From: Ischnura elegans
Taxonomy: Eukaryota > Arthropoda > Insecta > Odonata > Coenagrionidae
Direction of reading: 5' to 3'
NCBI RefSeq assembly: GCF_921293095.1
Contig: NC_060247.1
Location: 116,145,111-116,209,110 of the forward strand
DNA length: 64,000 nt
Part shown: positions 22,701 through 30,600 of the stretch, one piece after another
Layout of the letters: each line of letters opens with the position of its first letter
Numbering within the stretch: position 1 is the first letter of the stretch
Notes under the pieces: model-generated
What the model saw: only the letters and a program-made list of their open reading frames with translations
What the model was told of the DNA's origin: nothing
Databases searched by the model: none
Translations under genes and position numbers: made by a program

Positions 22701-25010
22701 ATAATGTGGCCAAATAAGTTATCCCGTCTTCAGTTTAAGGCCTTTAAAACACTTCTCTTATATGAAAAAATAAAAGATAAAGAAGTTTTGCATGGTTGCC
22801 AAACTGGTTTAGGGGTTCAAATGGTGAGGGAACACGCAAAAAATTACATTGCGGAGTTTAAAAGAAGCAAACCTGCTATAGTTTGCAGATATCACCTGTA
22901 AGGTTTACCTCTTCAACAATTCTTGATTTCAAAGATGCACCCAGTGTCCACATTTTGCACCCAACGAGTGTATAAATTCAAATGCCCCGCAGCCGCAAAA
23001 ATCAAATCACAATTATTGCAAAGTCAGGTGAGCAGCAGCTTTGCTCCGTCAAAAATCATTTGGCCATGCCGTAGTTTATAAGGTATAATTGCATTATTAA
23101 CGGGGTGATACGAAGAAAGTTTACCGAATAAATAGGAATCATCTACTTGAATTGTCCCTCGCCTTTTTGGTAAAATAAATCTATGAATATTGCGACACTT
23201 TACATACCAAGTGTTACTCAATCAAACATTGCGACTTATGTCTTTAAATCTCGGCTTTGATAAAACATTTTCAATTTTATTTCAATCATATAAGCTGTAC
23301 TACCATCAAATATGCGAGCAGCAGATGAGTTTATTTGCCGCAACAAAGAGGGCTACTAGCTCACTCTCCTCGTAGACAACCCACCTGTACTCGTAGGTGG
23401 GCAGTCCGTCCCAGACGCTGTCAGCAGAGACAAGGCCCACGTGCATGGCGTCACACACGATGGCTGCGCAGCGCAATTGATGACGCAGTGGTCCCAGCTC
23501 CTCACCCATCCAACGACTTACGAGATCACGCATCAGCCAAAGCAAGTGACGCCGCACGGTAGCGTTGCGTTGAACCCTGGAATGGACGCCATTAAATAAA
23601 GGCTATGCGCCAGCACCCGAAGGCCAATCCTGGTTTACGCGTCGAAATTTACTGCTATAACCACCGAACTCAAAACAATAGAAAGTTGATCGCAATGCAC
23701 CGCGCACGAGTGCAGTTGAAGCCAAGCTAAAGACAGTTTAGACCCTATAAAAGCGGGCGACTCCCACGTATTTTAAATGGGGAAATGCGCAAGATTCGAT
23801 TAAGGGAAAAAAACTGTTCCACGAGATCCAAGTAATTTATCTTTCGAGTCTCAATCCCATTCGAATTATATGAGCTGAGAAAAATTATCCCAAAATGCGC
23901 GATTTTACATGCATTAAAAATTTATTTAACTTTTAGTACGCTTCGTTTTAATTTTTTTCCTATTTTTTAAATTTTTATCTTATTTTTGATTTCTTGCAGT
24001 AATTGTATTATTTTCGTAAATTTTTAATCAATGACTGGCAATTGTTCATCCGAAAAAATAATATTCGTACGAACAAACAATTTAAAAACATAGAACTTAC
24101 CAATTTATAATGAGTGTAAGATACTGAAGATAGGAAAGAATTCGGATTCAATAAAAAAATGTTTCCTTTGGAAGTCTATAGCATGTGCTTTGTAATCGGC
24201 GATACCATAGTTTTTCTTGAGATTGTGACGCAGAAAATTGTTTTTATCTTTACAGTATCTGCCACGTCCTTCGTGCTACATTGAATTTGAAAAGGAGAAA
24301 TATTTTTCTTTGAAATGAAATGAATTTACTTATGCGAAATTCCCGTCGAAGAGCGGAAATTTCCGAATAATCCACGGAAATTATAAAAAATTCAATAATA
24401 ATACCTAGATACGGAGATTTGAAGAATTCACCTCTGACATCCTGACACATACTCACTCGGAGCTGTTGACAGTGACGCTTCCACCCTCAACAAAGGTGAT
24501 GTTGGTGGCCGCTGTTGATGCTGCTATCGGCGTGGTGGCAGTCGTCATTACTCGGGTAACATGACTAGTATGTCCTGAGAAGGAAAGTCCCCTATTCAAA
24601 AGTGATAAATCAAAACATTGATACCAACAGAGATAGCCCCTGTGATTTCCAAAGTATTTACACCTTTAGGACCACCTTTATCAGGGAACTTTTAAAAACA
24701 GTTATCCTGATTATCATCATAATTTGGAAAACAAAAGTTATACAAAACGAACGATCTAAGCAATCCTGACATAAGGTCCTCGCAAAAGTAAAACGCAAGA
24801 AAGATGTTTTACTCTCGAGGGTAAATGAAGATAGAATTATATGAATGCTTTATTTTTTTCGAATTTTATCCAAGGAAAGAATACAGCTCCGCTAGTTAGC
24901 ATATTAAAGGAATGTGCAAGGTTTTCATCACCTGAGGTCGTGGTTTTCCTCTCCTTGGCCAGCACAGGAGAGAGAAGCATCAGAAGAAAATAAGCAGTTG
25001 GGGTTGCCAT
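4334..25010 (-). CDS. Ionotropic receptor (IR) subunit, complete gene, 8 coding exons
   Basis: This encodes a variant ionotropic glutamate receptor of the insect IR family, a subunit of ligand-gated cation channels in the dendrite membrane of sensory neurons (smell, taste, temperature or humidity). The exons, 5' to 3' on the minus strand, are 25010-24932, 24574-24457, 23576-23385, 21503-21363, 16434-16047, 13201-12803, 6960-6587 and 4727-4334. They join in phase (1,2,2,2,0,0,2) to 694 residues plus TAG. Domains: signal peptide about 1-18; N-terminal region 19-265; S1 from LFPDK (266) to about 385; M1 about 396-416; pore loop about 423-445; M3 about 453-477 with SAYRSALTATL (467-477); S2 to about 645; M4 about 653-673. 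N-glycosylation sequons lie at 51, 63, 70, 296 and 333. The iGluR arginine position in S1 reads phenylalanine in PPFLDQFDLS. The orthologue group cannot be assigned by eye. Confidence 0.9.
4841..5082. mobile_element. MITE with 'TAAGGGCCGTTTTA' ends, copy 1
   Basis: The ends are imperfect inverted repeats (TAAGGGCCGTTTTACTCGGG; the right end reads CCCGTGTAAAATGGC before TTA). The interior matches 44519-44757 (GCAGGTTA, CTGCATTAA, ACGAAATTAG, CTTTACACGACG). It lies in intron 7 of the IR gene and has no coding capacity. Confidence 0.65.
5083..5941. other. Intron 7 sequence, nothing recognised
   Basis: AT-rich intronic DNA between two MITEs. No exon-like segment with flanking splice signals and no known repeat was seen. 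Confidence 0.5.
5942..6232. mobile_element. hAT-like MITE with near-perfect target duplication
   Basis: The left end AAAGGGCGTATCCAGGATC and the reverse complement of the right end (AAGGGTGTACCTAGCGGGGG) are imperfect terminal inverted repeats. The flanks are GGTTGGAGA (5933-5941) and GGTTAGAGA (6233-6241), a direct repeat with one mismatch consistent with the 8-bp duplication of hAT elements. It lies in intron 7 of the IR gene. Confidence 0.65.
6587..6960 (-). CDS. IR exon 7: end of pore region, M3 and most of S2
   Basis: Acceptor CCACCTCCAG, donor AG|GTGGGT. It encodes residues 440-563 plus two bases of a serine codon. M3 spans about 453-477 with SAYRSALTATL, the IR counterpart of the iGluR gating motif SYTANLAAF. 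S2 follows with NFDTLDDLASARGLVLG and GRYAFYENKYWLRAARA. The glutamate in YEN aligns by eye with the ligand-binding acidic residue of iGluR S2, so one acidic contact may remain although the S1 arginine does not. Confidence 0.9.
7050..7176. repeat. Left arm of a 3.2-kb inverted-repeat composite
   Basis: This arm is the reverse complement of about 10136-10264 ('ATGAAGTGAA', 'CACTTTCCACATAAAAATTT', 'CTGCAGCATTATCAAGACTA' in both). The arms bracket a hAT-like element, a SINE and a hairpin, all in intron 6 of the IR gene. They probably belonged to a smaller fold-back element later split by the hAT insertion. Confidence 0.8.
7247..9851. mobile_element. hAT-like non-autonomous element with perfect 8-bp duplication
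   Basis: The ends are perfect 18-bp inverted repeats, TAGGGATGAGTCGATTCC, and the element is flanked by identical 8-bp direct repeats GTTAACAA (7239-7246 and 9852-9859). An 8-bp duplication and a TAGGG-type terminus are diagnostic of hAT transposons. Subterminal zones carry many copies of CGATTCC and GGAATCG, typical of transposase-binding repeats. The 2605-bp interior has no long transposase frame and includes other repeat ends near 7744 and 7823. It lies in intron 6 of the IR gene. Confidence 0.9.
9852..9957 (-). mobile_element. tRNA-derived SINE, family 2, copy 1
   Basis: On the minus strand the sequence has a tRNA-like head with a B box (GGGTTCGAGTCCC) and an A-box-like segment (GGCGGCGGGGTAAAG), then GCCTGGGTAAGTTACC. 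A diverged copy in the same arrangement lies at 55445-55572. It is a short interspersed element, not a functional tRNA: no acceptor stem or complete cloverleaf forms. Confidence 0.6.
9966..10137. repeat. Hairpin-forming inverted repeat
   Basis: Bases 9966-10003 (GCACACTCGCAAACATTTGA onward) are the near-perfect reverse complement of about 10100-10137, separated by a G-rich then C-rich spacer that is itself partly self-complementary. It adjoins the right arm of the 7050/10136 inverted repeat. Confidence 0.8.
10136..10264. repeat. Right arm of the 3.2-kb inverted-repeat composite
   Basis: Reverse complement of 7050-7176, with a few mismatches. See the left arm. Confidence 0.8.
10265..11769. 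other. Intron 6 sequence, nothing recognised
   Basis: Mixed-composition intronic DNA without an exon candidate that fits the receptor model and without a repeat family recognised elsewhere in the window. Confidence 0.5.
11776..12369. mobile_element. MITE with about 120-bp terminal inverted repeats and TGCGTA duplication
   Basis: The left arm (11776-11896) and right arm (12251-12369) are near-perfect reverse complements: ATAGGGTGCCTCGTTTTGCC at the tip, then ATACCCGGCAAAAGTTGCG and CAAAATCGGTTAATATCTTC. The element is flanked by TGCGTA on both sides (11770-11775 and 12370-12375). It is 594 bp, has no coding frame and lies in intron 6 of the IR gene. Confidence 0.8.
12371..12437. repeat. Tandem repeat, 28-bp period
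   Basis: About 2.4 units of a 28-bp motif starting GCGTAATCTCACGG (unit starts 12371, 12399 and 12427). The unit begins with the same bases as the duplication flanking the neighbouring MITE, so the MITE probably inserted into this array. Confidence 0.85.
12803..13201 (-). CDS. IR exon 6: S1 lobe, M1 and start of the pore loop
   Basis: The acceptor TTGAATTGCAG precedes ATC CTG; the donor is CAG|GTGAGC. Both ends are phase 0. It encodes residues 307-439, continuing exon 5 as GVEVQ|ILSALAASMGF, which matches the usual IR 'DG.E.QIL.ALA' segment. S1 continues with GEADIALGNLVYVPPFLDQFDLSVAY in pieces; M1 is about 396-416 and the pore loop begins at RPSALVHAILDSWAVLLQ. The open frame reads past the acceptor, but the splice gives better family agreement. 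Confidence 0.9.
13202..13810. other. Intron 5 sequence next to exon 6, nothing recognised
   Basis: Purine-rich intronic DNA. It slightly resembles LINE tail sequence ('GCGGATAGGAGAGAAGAA') but not enough to name. Confidence 0.4.
13818..14010. repeat. G-run repeat remnants of 'GGCGGATCCAGGATTT' type
   Basis: Two consecutive starts, 'GGGGCGGATCCAGGATTTCT' and 'GGCCGTATCCAGGATTTTGT', are each followed by a G run and CACAAG, and the stretch ends in another long G run at 13980-13993. The pattern resembles MITE ends seen at 44100-44365 (AGTGGCGGATCC) and appears to be two nested or abutting fragments. Confidence 0.45.
14440..14532. repeat. Direct repeat pair member 1
   Basis: This stretch (AAGAATAAGGATTGGCACGC, TTTGATGCAAAGTTTAT-like end) recurs in the same orientation at about 15003-15092 with few substitutions. 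The intervening 470 bp have no recognised content. It lies in intron 5 of the IR gene. Confidence 0.7.
15003..15092. repeat. Direct repeat pair member 2
   Basis: Second copy of the 14440-14532 sequence ('AAGAATTGGCACGCAATATT', 'CAACGATTTATTCTCC'). Confidence 0.7.
15362..15852. repeat. Tandem duplication, two units of about 246 bp
   Basis: Unit 1 (15362-15604) and unit 2 (15605-15852) align along their length: 'ATGCGCGGATATGATAA', 'AGATGAAGACGAAAC', 'TTTATCAGCTCTGTATTAAA' and 'CGACTTTCAGGATCAAAAGT' occur in both. The second unit ends about 195 bp before the 3' boundary of IR exon 5, inside intron 5. Confidence 0.9.
16047..16434 (-). CDS. IR exon 5: N-terminal region into the start of S1
   Basis: Acceptor GTCATTTCAG, donor CAG|GTGCGA (a weak donor, but the frame and family agree). 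It encodes residues 178-306. The run RRLFPDKTLALRGAPLLVST is the clearest family signature: IRs carry 'LFPDK...LRG.PL.V.TFD' at the entry to S1, followed here by FDHVP and ending GVEVQ. The upstream part (NVLFVKTH, WFEVRTVRFP, EVWSDGAWLL) is typical of the IR N-terminal region. There is one N-glycosylation sequon at residue 296. Confidence 0.92.
16435..20964. other. Intron 4, mostly unassigned
   Basis: AT-rich intron of 4.9 kb in total. Apart from the THAP-like remnant at 18.47 kb and a 'CAGTGGCGTAACTATGGGG' transposon-end motif at about 17759, nothing was recognised. Open frames here are short and AT-biased. Confidence 0.5.
18466..18690 (+). pseudogene. Degenerate THAP-domain remnant
   Basis: Translated in broken frames, the stretch reads CCVPRCEFTSR, then FFVVPNDPDRRNRLYDA, then YRIFGSHFNASYF. 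This order (C-x-x-x-x-C, aromatic-VP-x-DP-x-R, then C/G-S-H-F) is the signature of a THAP zinc finger. An in-frame TAA and frame changes show it is dead. THAP domains occur in P-element-type and other transposases, so this is probably a transposon relic in intron 4. Recognition is by motif only. Confidence 0.45.
20973..21270. mobile_element. hAT-like MITE with perfect 8-bp duplication
   Basis: The left end CAGAGGCGCAGC and the reverse complement of the right end (CATTGGCGCAGC) form the terminal inverted repeat. Identical 8-bp repeats CATCCAAG flank it (20965-20972 and 21271-21278). The interior is related to 33066-33379 in inverted orientation (AATTAAGGCT near one end, G-rich tracts, AATCCAATTAAGTGAAATGG). 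It lies in intron 4, about 90 bp from IR exon 4. Confidence 0.85.
21363..21503 (-). CDS. IR exon 4: N-terminal region
   Basis: Acceptor GGTTGGTTGCAG, donor AG|GTACCT. It encodes residues 131-176 between two split arginine codons. It reads VDGAGEEGDDPGLWSVLRAA then GCRLAILLLGDGS and ILRRGE. The alternating hydrophobic segment LAILLLGDG suits a strand-turn of an amino-terminal domain fold. It is recognised by frame continuity and GC-rich composition more than by a motif. Confidence 0.8.
21538..22143. mobile_element. MITE-1 family, copy D (left end missing)
   Basis: It matches the full copy at 41210-41882: 'TTTTTAAATGACGA', 'AAGTGAAAAATTTCAAGCGC', 'TGATACGATGCAGGCTGCTA', 'GTAAAACTCCTATCTACTCG', and the right terminus GAAGGAAACTACCCTATT. 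About 90 bp of the left terminus are lost. The broken end lies about 35 bp upstream of the 3' splice site of IR exon 4. Confidence 0.85.
22250..22498. mobile_element. 249-bp insertion flanked by a 13-bp duplication
   Basis: TAACAATCCTAAG occurs at 22237-22249 and again at 22499-22511, directly bracketing a palindromic sequence whose arms (about 22258-22335 and 22372-22455) share TTTGTTTCTTCCACAA and ATTACCGATTTCGGCTATTA. The host sequence, a LINE tail fragment, resumes after the right copy. A duplication of this length suggests target-primed retroposition, although the palindromic body suggests a fold-back element. Confidence 0.75.
22500..22740 (-). mobile_element. LINE C-terminal/3' fragment
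   Basis: The minus-strand translation gives RRDNLFGHIIRHDGLMKT, then GKKDMGRPRISYIGQIIKG and a MESCVKP end, with one or two stops. 'GHI.RHD.L.KT..EG...GK...GRPR' is the standard C-terminal tail of LINE ORF2 proteins. A decayed 5'-truncated copy in intron 3 of the IR gene. Confidence 0.65.
23385..23576 (-). CDS. IR exon 3: N-terminal region
   Basis: Acceptor CATTCCAG, donor AG|GTGGGT. It encodes residues 67-129: VQRNATVRRHLLWLMRDLVS, then GPLRHQLRCAAIVCDA, then HVGLVSADSVWDGLPTYEY. The first base completes a glutamate codon from exon 2 and the last two start an arginine codon finished in exon 4. One N-glycosylation sequon (NAT, residue 70). The family assignment comes from the joined protein. 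Confidence 0.82.
24457..24574 (-). CDS. IR exon 2: N-terminal region
   Basis: Acceptor TTCCTTCTCAG, donor GA|GTGAGT. It encodes residues 28-65, a threonine/alanine-rich stretch followed by NITFVEGGSVTVNSS, with sequons at 51 and 63. Phase agreement with exon 1 (G|GA gives glycine) and exon 3 (GA|G gives glutamate) is the main support. Confidence 0.75.
24932..25010 (-). CDS. IR exon 1: start codon and signal peptide
   Basis: ATG at 25010-25008 opens MATPTAYFLLMLLSPVLA, a textbook signal peptide (hydrophobic core, small residues at -3/-1), followed by KERKTTTS. The donor is CAG|GTGATG. The same frame has a TGA upstream of this ATG, which fixes it as the first in-frame start. A pyrimidine tract plus GCAG at 25078-25092 looks like an acceptor, so the 5' leader may be spliced from an upstream exon not identified here. 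Confidence 0.78.
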
Positions 25011-25059
25011 GACGATGGACCACGTGGCTTGTGGTATCCCCACCTCCGCGACCCTGCTT

Positions 25060-25077
25060 CATACGCTACCCTCCCCG
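25060..25077 (-). promoter_or_regulatory. Upstream out-of-frame ATG in the IR leader
   Basis: An ATG at 25062-25060, just inside the possible 5' leader exon, opens a different frame. It runs through the receptor start codon and ends at a TAG formed a few codons into exon 2. If it is in the mature mRNA it would be an overlapping upstream ORF that lowers translation of the receptor. The true transcription start is unknown. Confidence 0.4.
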
Positions 25078-27435
25078 CTGCAAAGAAAAAAATCCGGATA
25101 TTTTGTTATTAACATAAATGATGTAGTGCATTCAACTGGTGACTCTTTAATGTGCAAGAGATTTAGGGTACCGCCACGTATTGCAAAGGAAGGTGCTCTT
25201 CACCTCAGGAAAATATATAGGTATATTTTGAACGGCTGAATGGCTGCCACCGCGAAAAAATCACACTTCATCAAGCGGTACCCCACGGCGCGGCTGGGAT
25301 ACGGTGCACCACGTGGACGAGGATTTAATCGGGGCCGAGAATTAAGTGGCACTATCCTCTTTGGTAAAGCCTCTGTTTACGTATAGGGCCAGGGCGAGGA
25401 AGACAAGAGCAAACAAGATATCATGATATACCAGATGGGCAGAGAATGAATATACCGGGACGATGGAGCCACATGATGGTGACGCGGCTTAGAAGACGAC
25501 GCCCAAAATGAACAACAGGGGAGCTATAGTTCTGCAAACGTATTCGATCATCTTGGAACTCAAACTCACGACGAATGTGAAGCACTGGTTTATAAGTCCT
25601 TTTGGTTGAAGCAGAGTGGATGGGTAGCACCATATAGATTTTTCGTTTTGATGCAAACTATTACTTTGTCACATTTTAATGAAAACCTACGTTCAAATTA
25701 AATCATAACGGCACCTTATCTCTGGTAGTAGCGAGTTAGGCGTGGCACTCCCTCGGAAGGGTCGCTAATGCATGTTCGGAGGAAAAGCCACAGTGCGTGC
25801 ATATGAATGCAGGCGGTGTGAGTTCCCGTCAAGTATGTATCGCTCAATGCAGCATAAAACTACCCTATTTTAAAGAAAGCTAAAAGTCGTACGTATAAAA
25901 TGAAAAATTTACGGAATGTATTATACCAAGTTAAGATGACGAAGGTAGATATCAGAAAAGTACGAGTAAAACCACGCATGAAATTTAAAGAAAAAGTATT
26001 CATTCGATAGTCCTAACACTATCCACACGATAGTCACTTTCTGGGTATGAAACTGTAACATCTACGAAAATTCCCCTCTTATTTGAACCAAAACATCTAT
26101 ATCTAAAATTATCTTGCAAGCCATCTAAAGAGGTTTCTGGCAGATGGTGAACCACCACTAACATGCACCAAAGCATTAAAATTTACCTCCACTAACATGC
26201 ACTACGCAACAAGCACGCTGCATACGACACATTAGCTATTGGAGTAATCTATATTCTACTTACGCTGGAAATCTGCCTATGAAGGCAGAAAATGCAAAAC
26301 ATACTTTTAAAAATACTAAGGAAATGAAGAAACATGTATTTAAGAATAAATTATTTACTAAGCTGAGCTACCAGTCAACTCACTCATTATTTAGTTATAA
26401 CGGTGACGCCATAACCTCTTATCGATCGCGAATAAAATACACTTTCTCTCTTAAAATCTCTCTTATTTCATTTTATGACCTGATGTACTGTAGTATGTAG
26501 GCATTCGTAATATATGGTTAACCTCGTCGAAAAATAAACTACTCATGACTCTACGTAATGGATTTAGTCTAGTTATCAATTCACGTCTGTTCCAGTTATC
26601 AATTTAGGTATGTCAGTGATTCCCATCCGAGTTGTTGTAAAATGTCAGTAACACGTTCAGCATTTGATATGGTTTGTTGGAAATGAGGAAACTTGAAGTT
26701 TGGGCTGGGAACTTATCATTGTTAGAAAAAGAAAACAGTTTAGAAAAACTGAATTTATTTAAAGCAACCCACATAACATAGACTTCCGAACCATATGAAC
26801 TTTGTAATTTTCCTCTCGTAAATGCATGCCCAAATTTTATGCCATATTTATGTGTGTTTATATTGATGCCCACAAGTTTTTTCTTTTCTTCTGTTCTCAT
26901 TGCAGTACTAAGAAATGATAACGCCATCATTACCGATCTTAAAAATTATTTTTTAAAGTCATAATTCATTTTCAAAGGCCCTAGTTGTGTGAAAGATTGT
27001 AGCACATGAGGGGGCGGCATTTTTAAAAATTCGCGTTCTATGAAAAATCAATACGTAACAGTAAAAATAGTTGAATTTTAACTGAGTTCAAATGAGCATT
27101 TTAGCAGTAGTAAGCGAGATTGTATGCAACTCAAAGAAAAATATTTTTCACTATTGCCTTCATTACATCTCATCATCGAACAGGAAATGTTGAGAATAGT
27201 ATAAAATGTCGGAACGTGAATGCAAACTCTTAGTATTCCCGTAAAAAACGTGGCAATGTGAGTAAAATGTCAATCACAAATAAATAAAATTTGAAAATAA
27301 ATCAGAGAAATAGGAAAATGTATGGTGAAGTTGAAACTAAGTTTGCATATTTTGACTCAACAAATGCCTATTGAGAACTTAAATTGCCACTTTGGACAAC
27401 TGTGAAAACAATGCGATGGAAAATTAAATTTTATG
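25078..27435. other. Intergenic DNA upstream of the IR gene, no gene seen
   Basis: This would contain the receptor promoter. No TATA box at a convincing position or other core element was identified. Open frames are short and unrecognised. Confidence 0.4.
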
Positions 27436-27691
27436 TATCGATGGCTAAGTTTTAACAACACGTATCTCAAATTCGGCCATTTTGAGACAGGTATCTTAAA
27501 CAAAGTGTAATAACACTAAAAAAATAAAATACAAGCAAATAACAACTCTTTGTTTGCAAATGAATGCTTATTAATCAGTTTTATGAACTTTTGGTTTTTA
27601 ATTTCAGTGTACAATTAAAACTATCGTTTTTTTGCTATCCTAAAAGGTTTCTATTGTTGAGATACGTGTTGTGAGAACTTAGCCATCGATA
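27436..27691. mobile_element. Small MITE with TA duplication
   Basis: The ends are 36-bp inverted repeats with about three mismatches, beginning TCGATGGCTAAGTT inside a TA on each side (TA|TCGATGG ... CCATCGA|TA). The interior has no coding capacity. The TA duplication and length of about 250 bp fit a Tc1/mariner-type MITE. Confidence 0.75.
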
Positions 27692-30600
27692 TGTTGTTTA
27701 AAACGCTATTAGGACATTTCTATTGTTTAATCATTAGTGGAACACGTTGAAAAGGCTTTATGTTTTTCAATCATTTAACCTCCCACGAAGCGCTCGTTCT
27801 TGAACAATGCGAGTTCGTACCTATGCAAGTTGCCCTTCTCTTTAAGAGTCTCTGACGTCATCAGGGATCAAGAAAAGAGCGAGAAAACGGAATGATGCGA
27901 TACGCTCATGGAGGTTAGATGGCAACCGCAACCTTTACGCAAAAGATTTAACAACTTCCATTTTTCTGAGTCTCTGACCGTAGGATGACTAACAAGCAAA
28001 GAGAATATTTTACGAGTTACTCTTGTAATTAATTCCAACTTGGTTCAAAATTGGCGGTGAGCAATTAAGGTGAAGGAGTTTCCAGAATCACAGGTAGAAG
28101 AATAATTCAAAATAAATTACTGATTAAAGGAGCGTCCGCGGGATAGAAATAGTAGAGTGAAGGACATTGTTGTCAAAACTTACCAATAGCTATGTGGAAA
28201 TTAGTAGTCTGGGAACGGTAACTTTTTTTGACTTAATGATGGAGAAAATACGAGCGGATACCTTTTATTTAGAAGAATTTCCGTCGTTATTGAATAACTA
28301 CTATTTCCCCACATCAGATTTCATCGATCACGTGGGACGAATCATTTTACCTTAAATCTATTGCTTAATCACTTGCGTCATTGATGAATCTTCCTTCACT
28401 AAAAAGTATTTTCCTGCATTACATTCTATATTTGGGGTTGCATTTCTTTTTCACATCCATTCCATTCGTATTCCTTTTTTGCATTCTGTGTGACTCCTCA
28501 ACCGTTTTTTTTACATCTTTTTCCACTCACAGCAAACAACGGTATAATTTAATGGTATATTTCAAGGCATTTTTTAAATCCGTTTCCCTCTTAATATCTA
28601 TCTTAATTTCCATCTTATTGTTAGTATCAGAGCGCTATCCGTGACTCGAGTAATGTATAATTCAACTAATCCACTTATTTTCTGTTTAGGTAGTCAGCGT
28701 CACAATTCCTTTAAAAATCCTGTTACTCGGTTACCTCAATGATTCGGTGACCTGACTACACACGCTCGACTTTAAAATACATTGTCGACCTAGAGCCGCA
28801 ATCACCCGGGGTTTAGGTGGCTCGATATTCCGATTTCGCTCTGCCGAACCTCGAGGAAGTTGTTTTTTATATGGAGATGGGAAAGAGCGCAACGCAATTG
28901 TACTTCTGGTTAAGGTCACTTCAGCAGGGTGGATAACTCAAAATAATAGTAAAATTTTATTGCTATGTCTACTTCTCAAGTGGACGTATTAGGTGGGAGT
29001 TGATTACAGCTGGTAAACAATCGATTAAGATTCCAATGGTCATATTTATATTTCATATTAAAAGCTTCTTGTATGATTTAATAGCCTTTTAACCAGTTCA
29101 ATTCATACCAACAATATCCATTTAGTCTTCAAAAAGATTTGACCTGTAGATCTTTAGTTACAAGGCTGGACGCTTCTCGAGTTCGCCACTGGCGTAATTT
29201 TGACTACAGACTGATTGATCTTAGATTTTCCCGGAGTATCAGATGTAGAGAAGTTTCTCAGGTTTTCCACCGGTTAATGTACTCCATGTTGATCGCAGAT
29301 CGAAATTCCCGAGAAACTTTTCTTGACTACAGACTGTTTCCATGGGAAGGATTTTGGCTGCATTAATAGATGCACCGCCGACAACACGCACCAACCTAGG
29401 TGAAATGCGGGCGAAAAAATAAAATTAAAACATGAGAGGATGAATCCGTACTTGAAACTTTAATACACAGTCATATTATGTAGCATTAATTAAATATCAC
29501 CGTAATAAAAGACATTTGTTACCTACATTGATCCTCATTTCGGGGAGCCCGGGACCCCTCCCTTCCATTCACCCCTGAGGGAACTACCATTAGCAACTAT
29601 ATTCATTGGTATTCATTATGGATTACCATACCTTATGTGTAACCTCGGTGATATGTGGGACGATCGTGATTGTTTCGAGAATATTCGTCAAATTCAATTA
29701 CACGATCTCTGCGCTTCGGGTTTGTCCTTATTGATTTTCCGCGCGTATTAGGGTTACTATAGTTCTTGACAATAATTAATATGATTGATTGGAAATATTA
29801 GGTTAGGGCAAATATCAATGCAAGGTTACGTTAACTTTCCACATTATTTGTTATAAATGGCGTGGAATATTACTACAGCTGTTTGTATCATAAGTATCGA
29901 TGAATTTTCACAAAGTGAACTCGTCAACAATCGATTCGATTAGGTTAACTCATTTTAAATAAGGTAATCCGCAATATATTTTGTATTCAAATATGAAAAT
30001 TCGAAGTTTAATATAGATGAAATGGTATCACTGCAAGACGCGGCCATGCTCACGCGCATGAATAATTAAATTGATTCAGATAACGGTGCTCAATGTTTCC
30101 TTCATTTTCTTTATTTGGGGTACGGGGGCTCGGTGTCCCACTTACTCTTATACTTGAAGGGTATATAGCTTTAAAATTAGCAGGTAGTATGAGAACATTA
30201 CATGGGGGATTTCTTGGAGGGTCGACCTCTACAAGTGGTACGAGAGGATGGCCACGTTAAGACGCCAAGGATCGTCGAGTTATTTTTTCCATCACTCTAT
30301 ATAATTATTTTCACGATACATTTTCGGAAAATTTTCTATAAACCGCTCTTACGGCCTGTTTACACGGTACATTAACCAGTACGAGTTAATTCATAAATGC
30401 ATGAACCACCCAACTTGTGAGTATTCATGTAAGCAAAATAGAACTTGTTGTACTGTACTGTTCTAGACCATGTAACCAGGCCTTTACAGCCTGTTTCACA
30501 AGGGGCACGGAATTGCGCATCTTCAAGATGCATCTTTTTATCCATCGGGCGTGCAATCATTTTAGAATCAGAGCAGGAGCTATGCCACCTTGCGCTCATG

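Noticed and set aside
26613-26930. 105-codon minus-strand frame
   Set aside because: Low-complexity, phenylalanine/lysine/asparagine-rich, no family resemblance; consistent with chance in AT-rich DNA.
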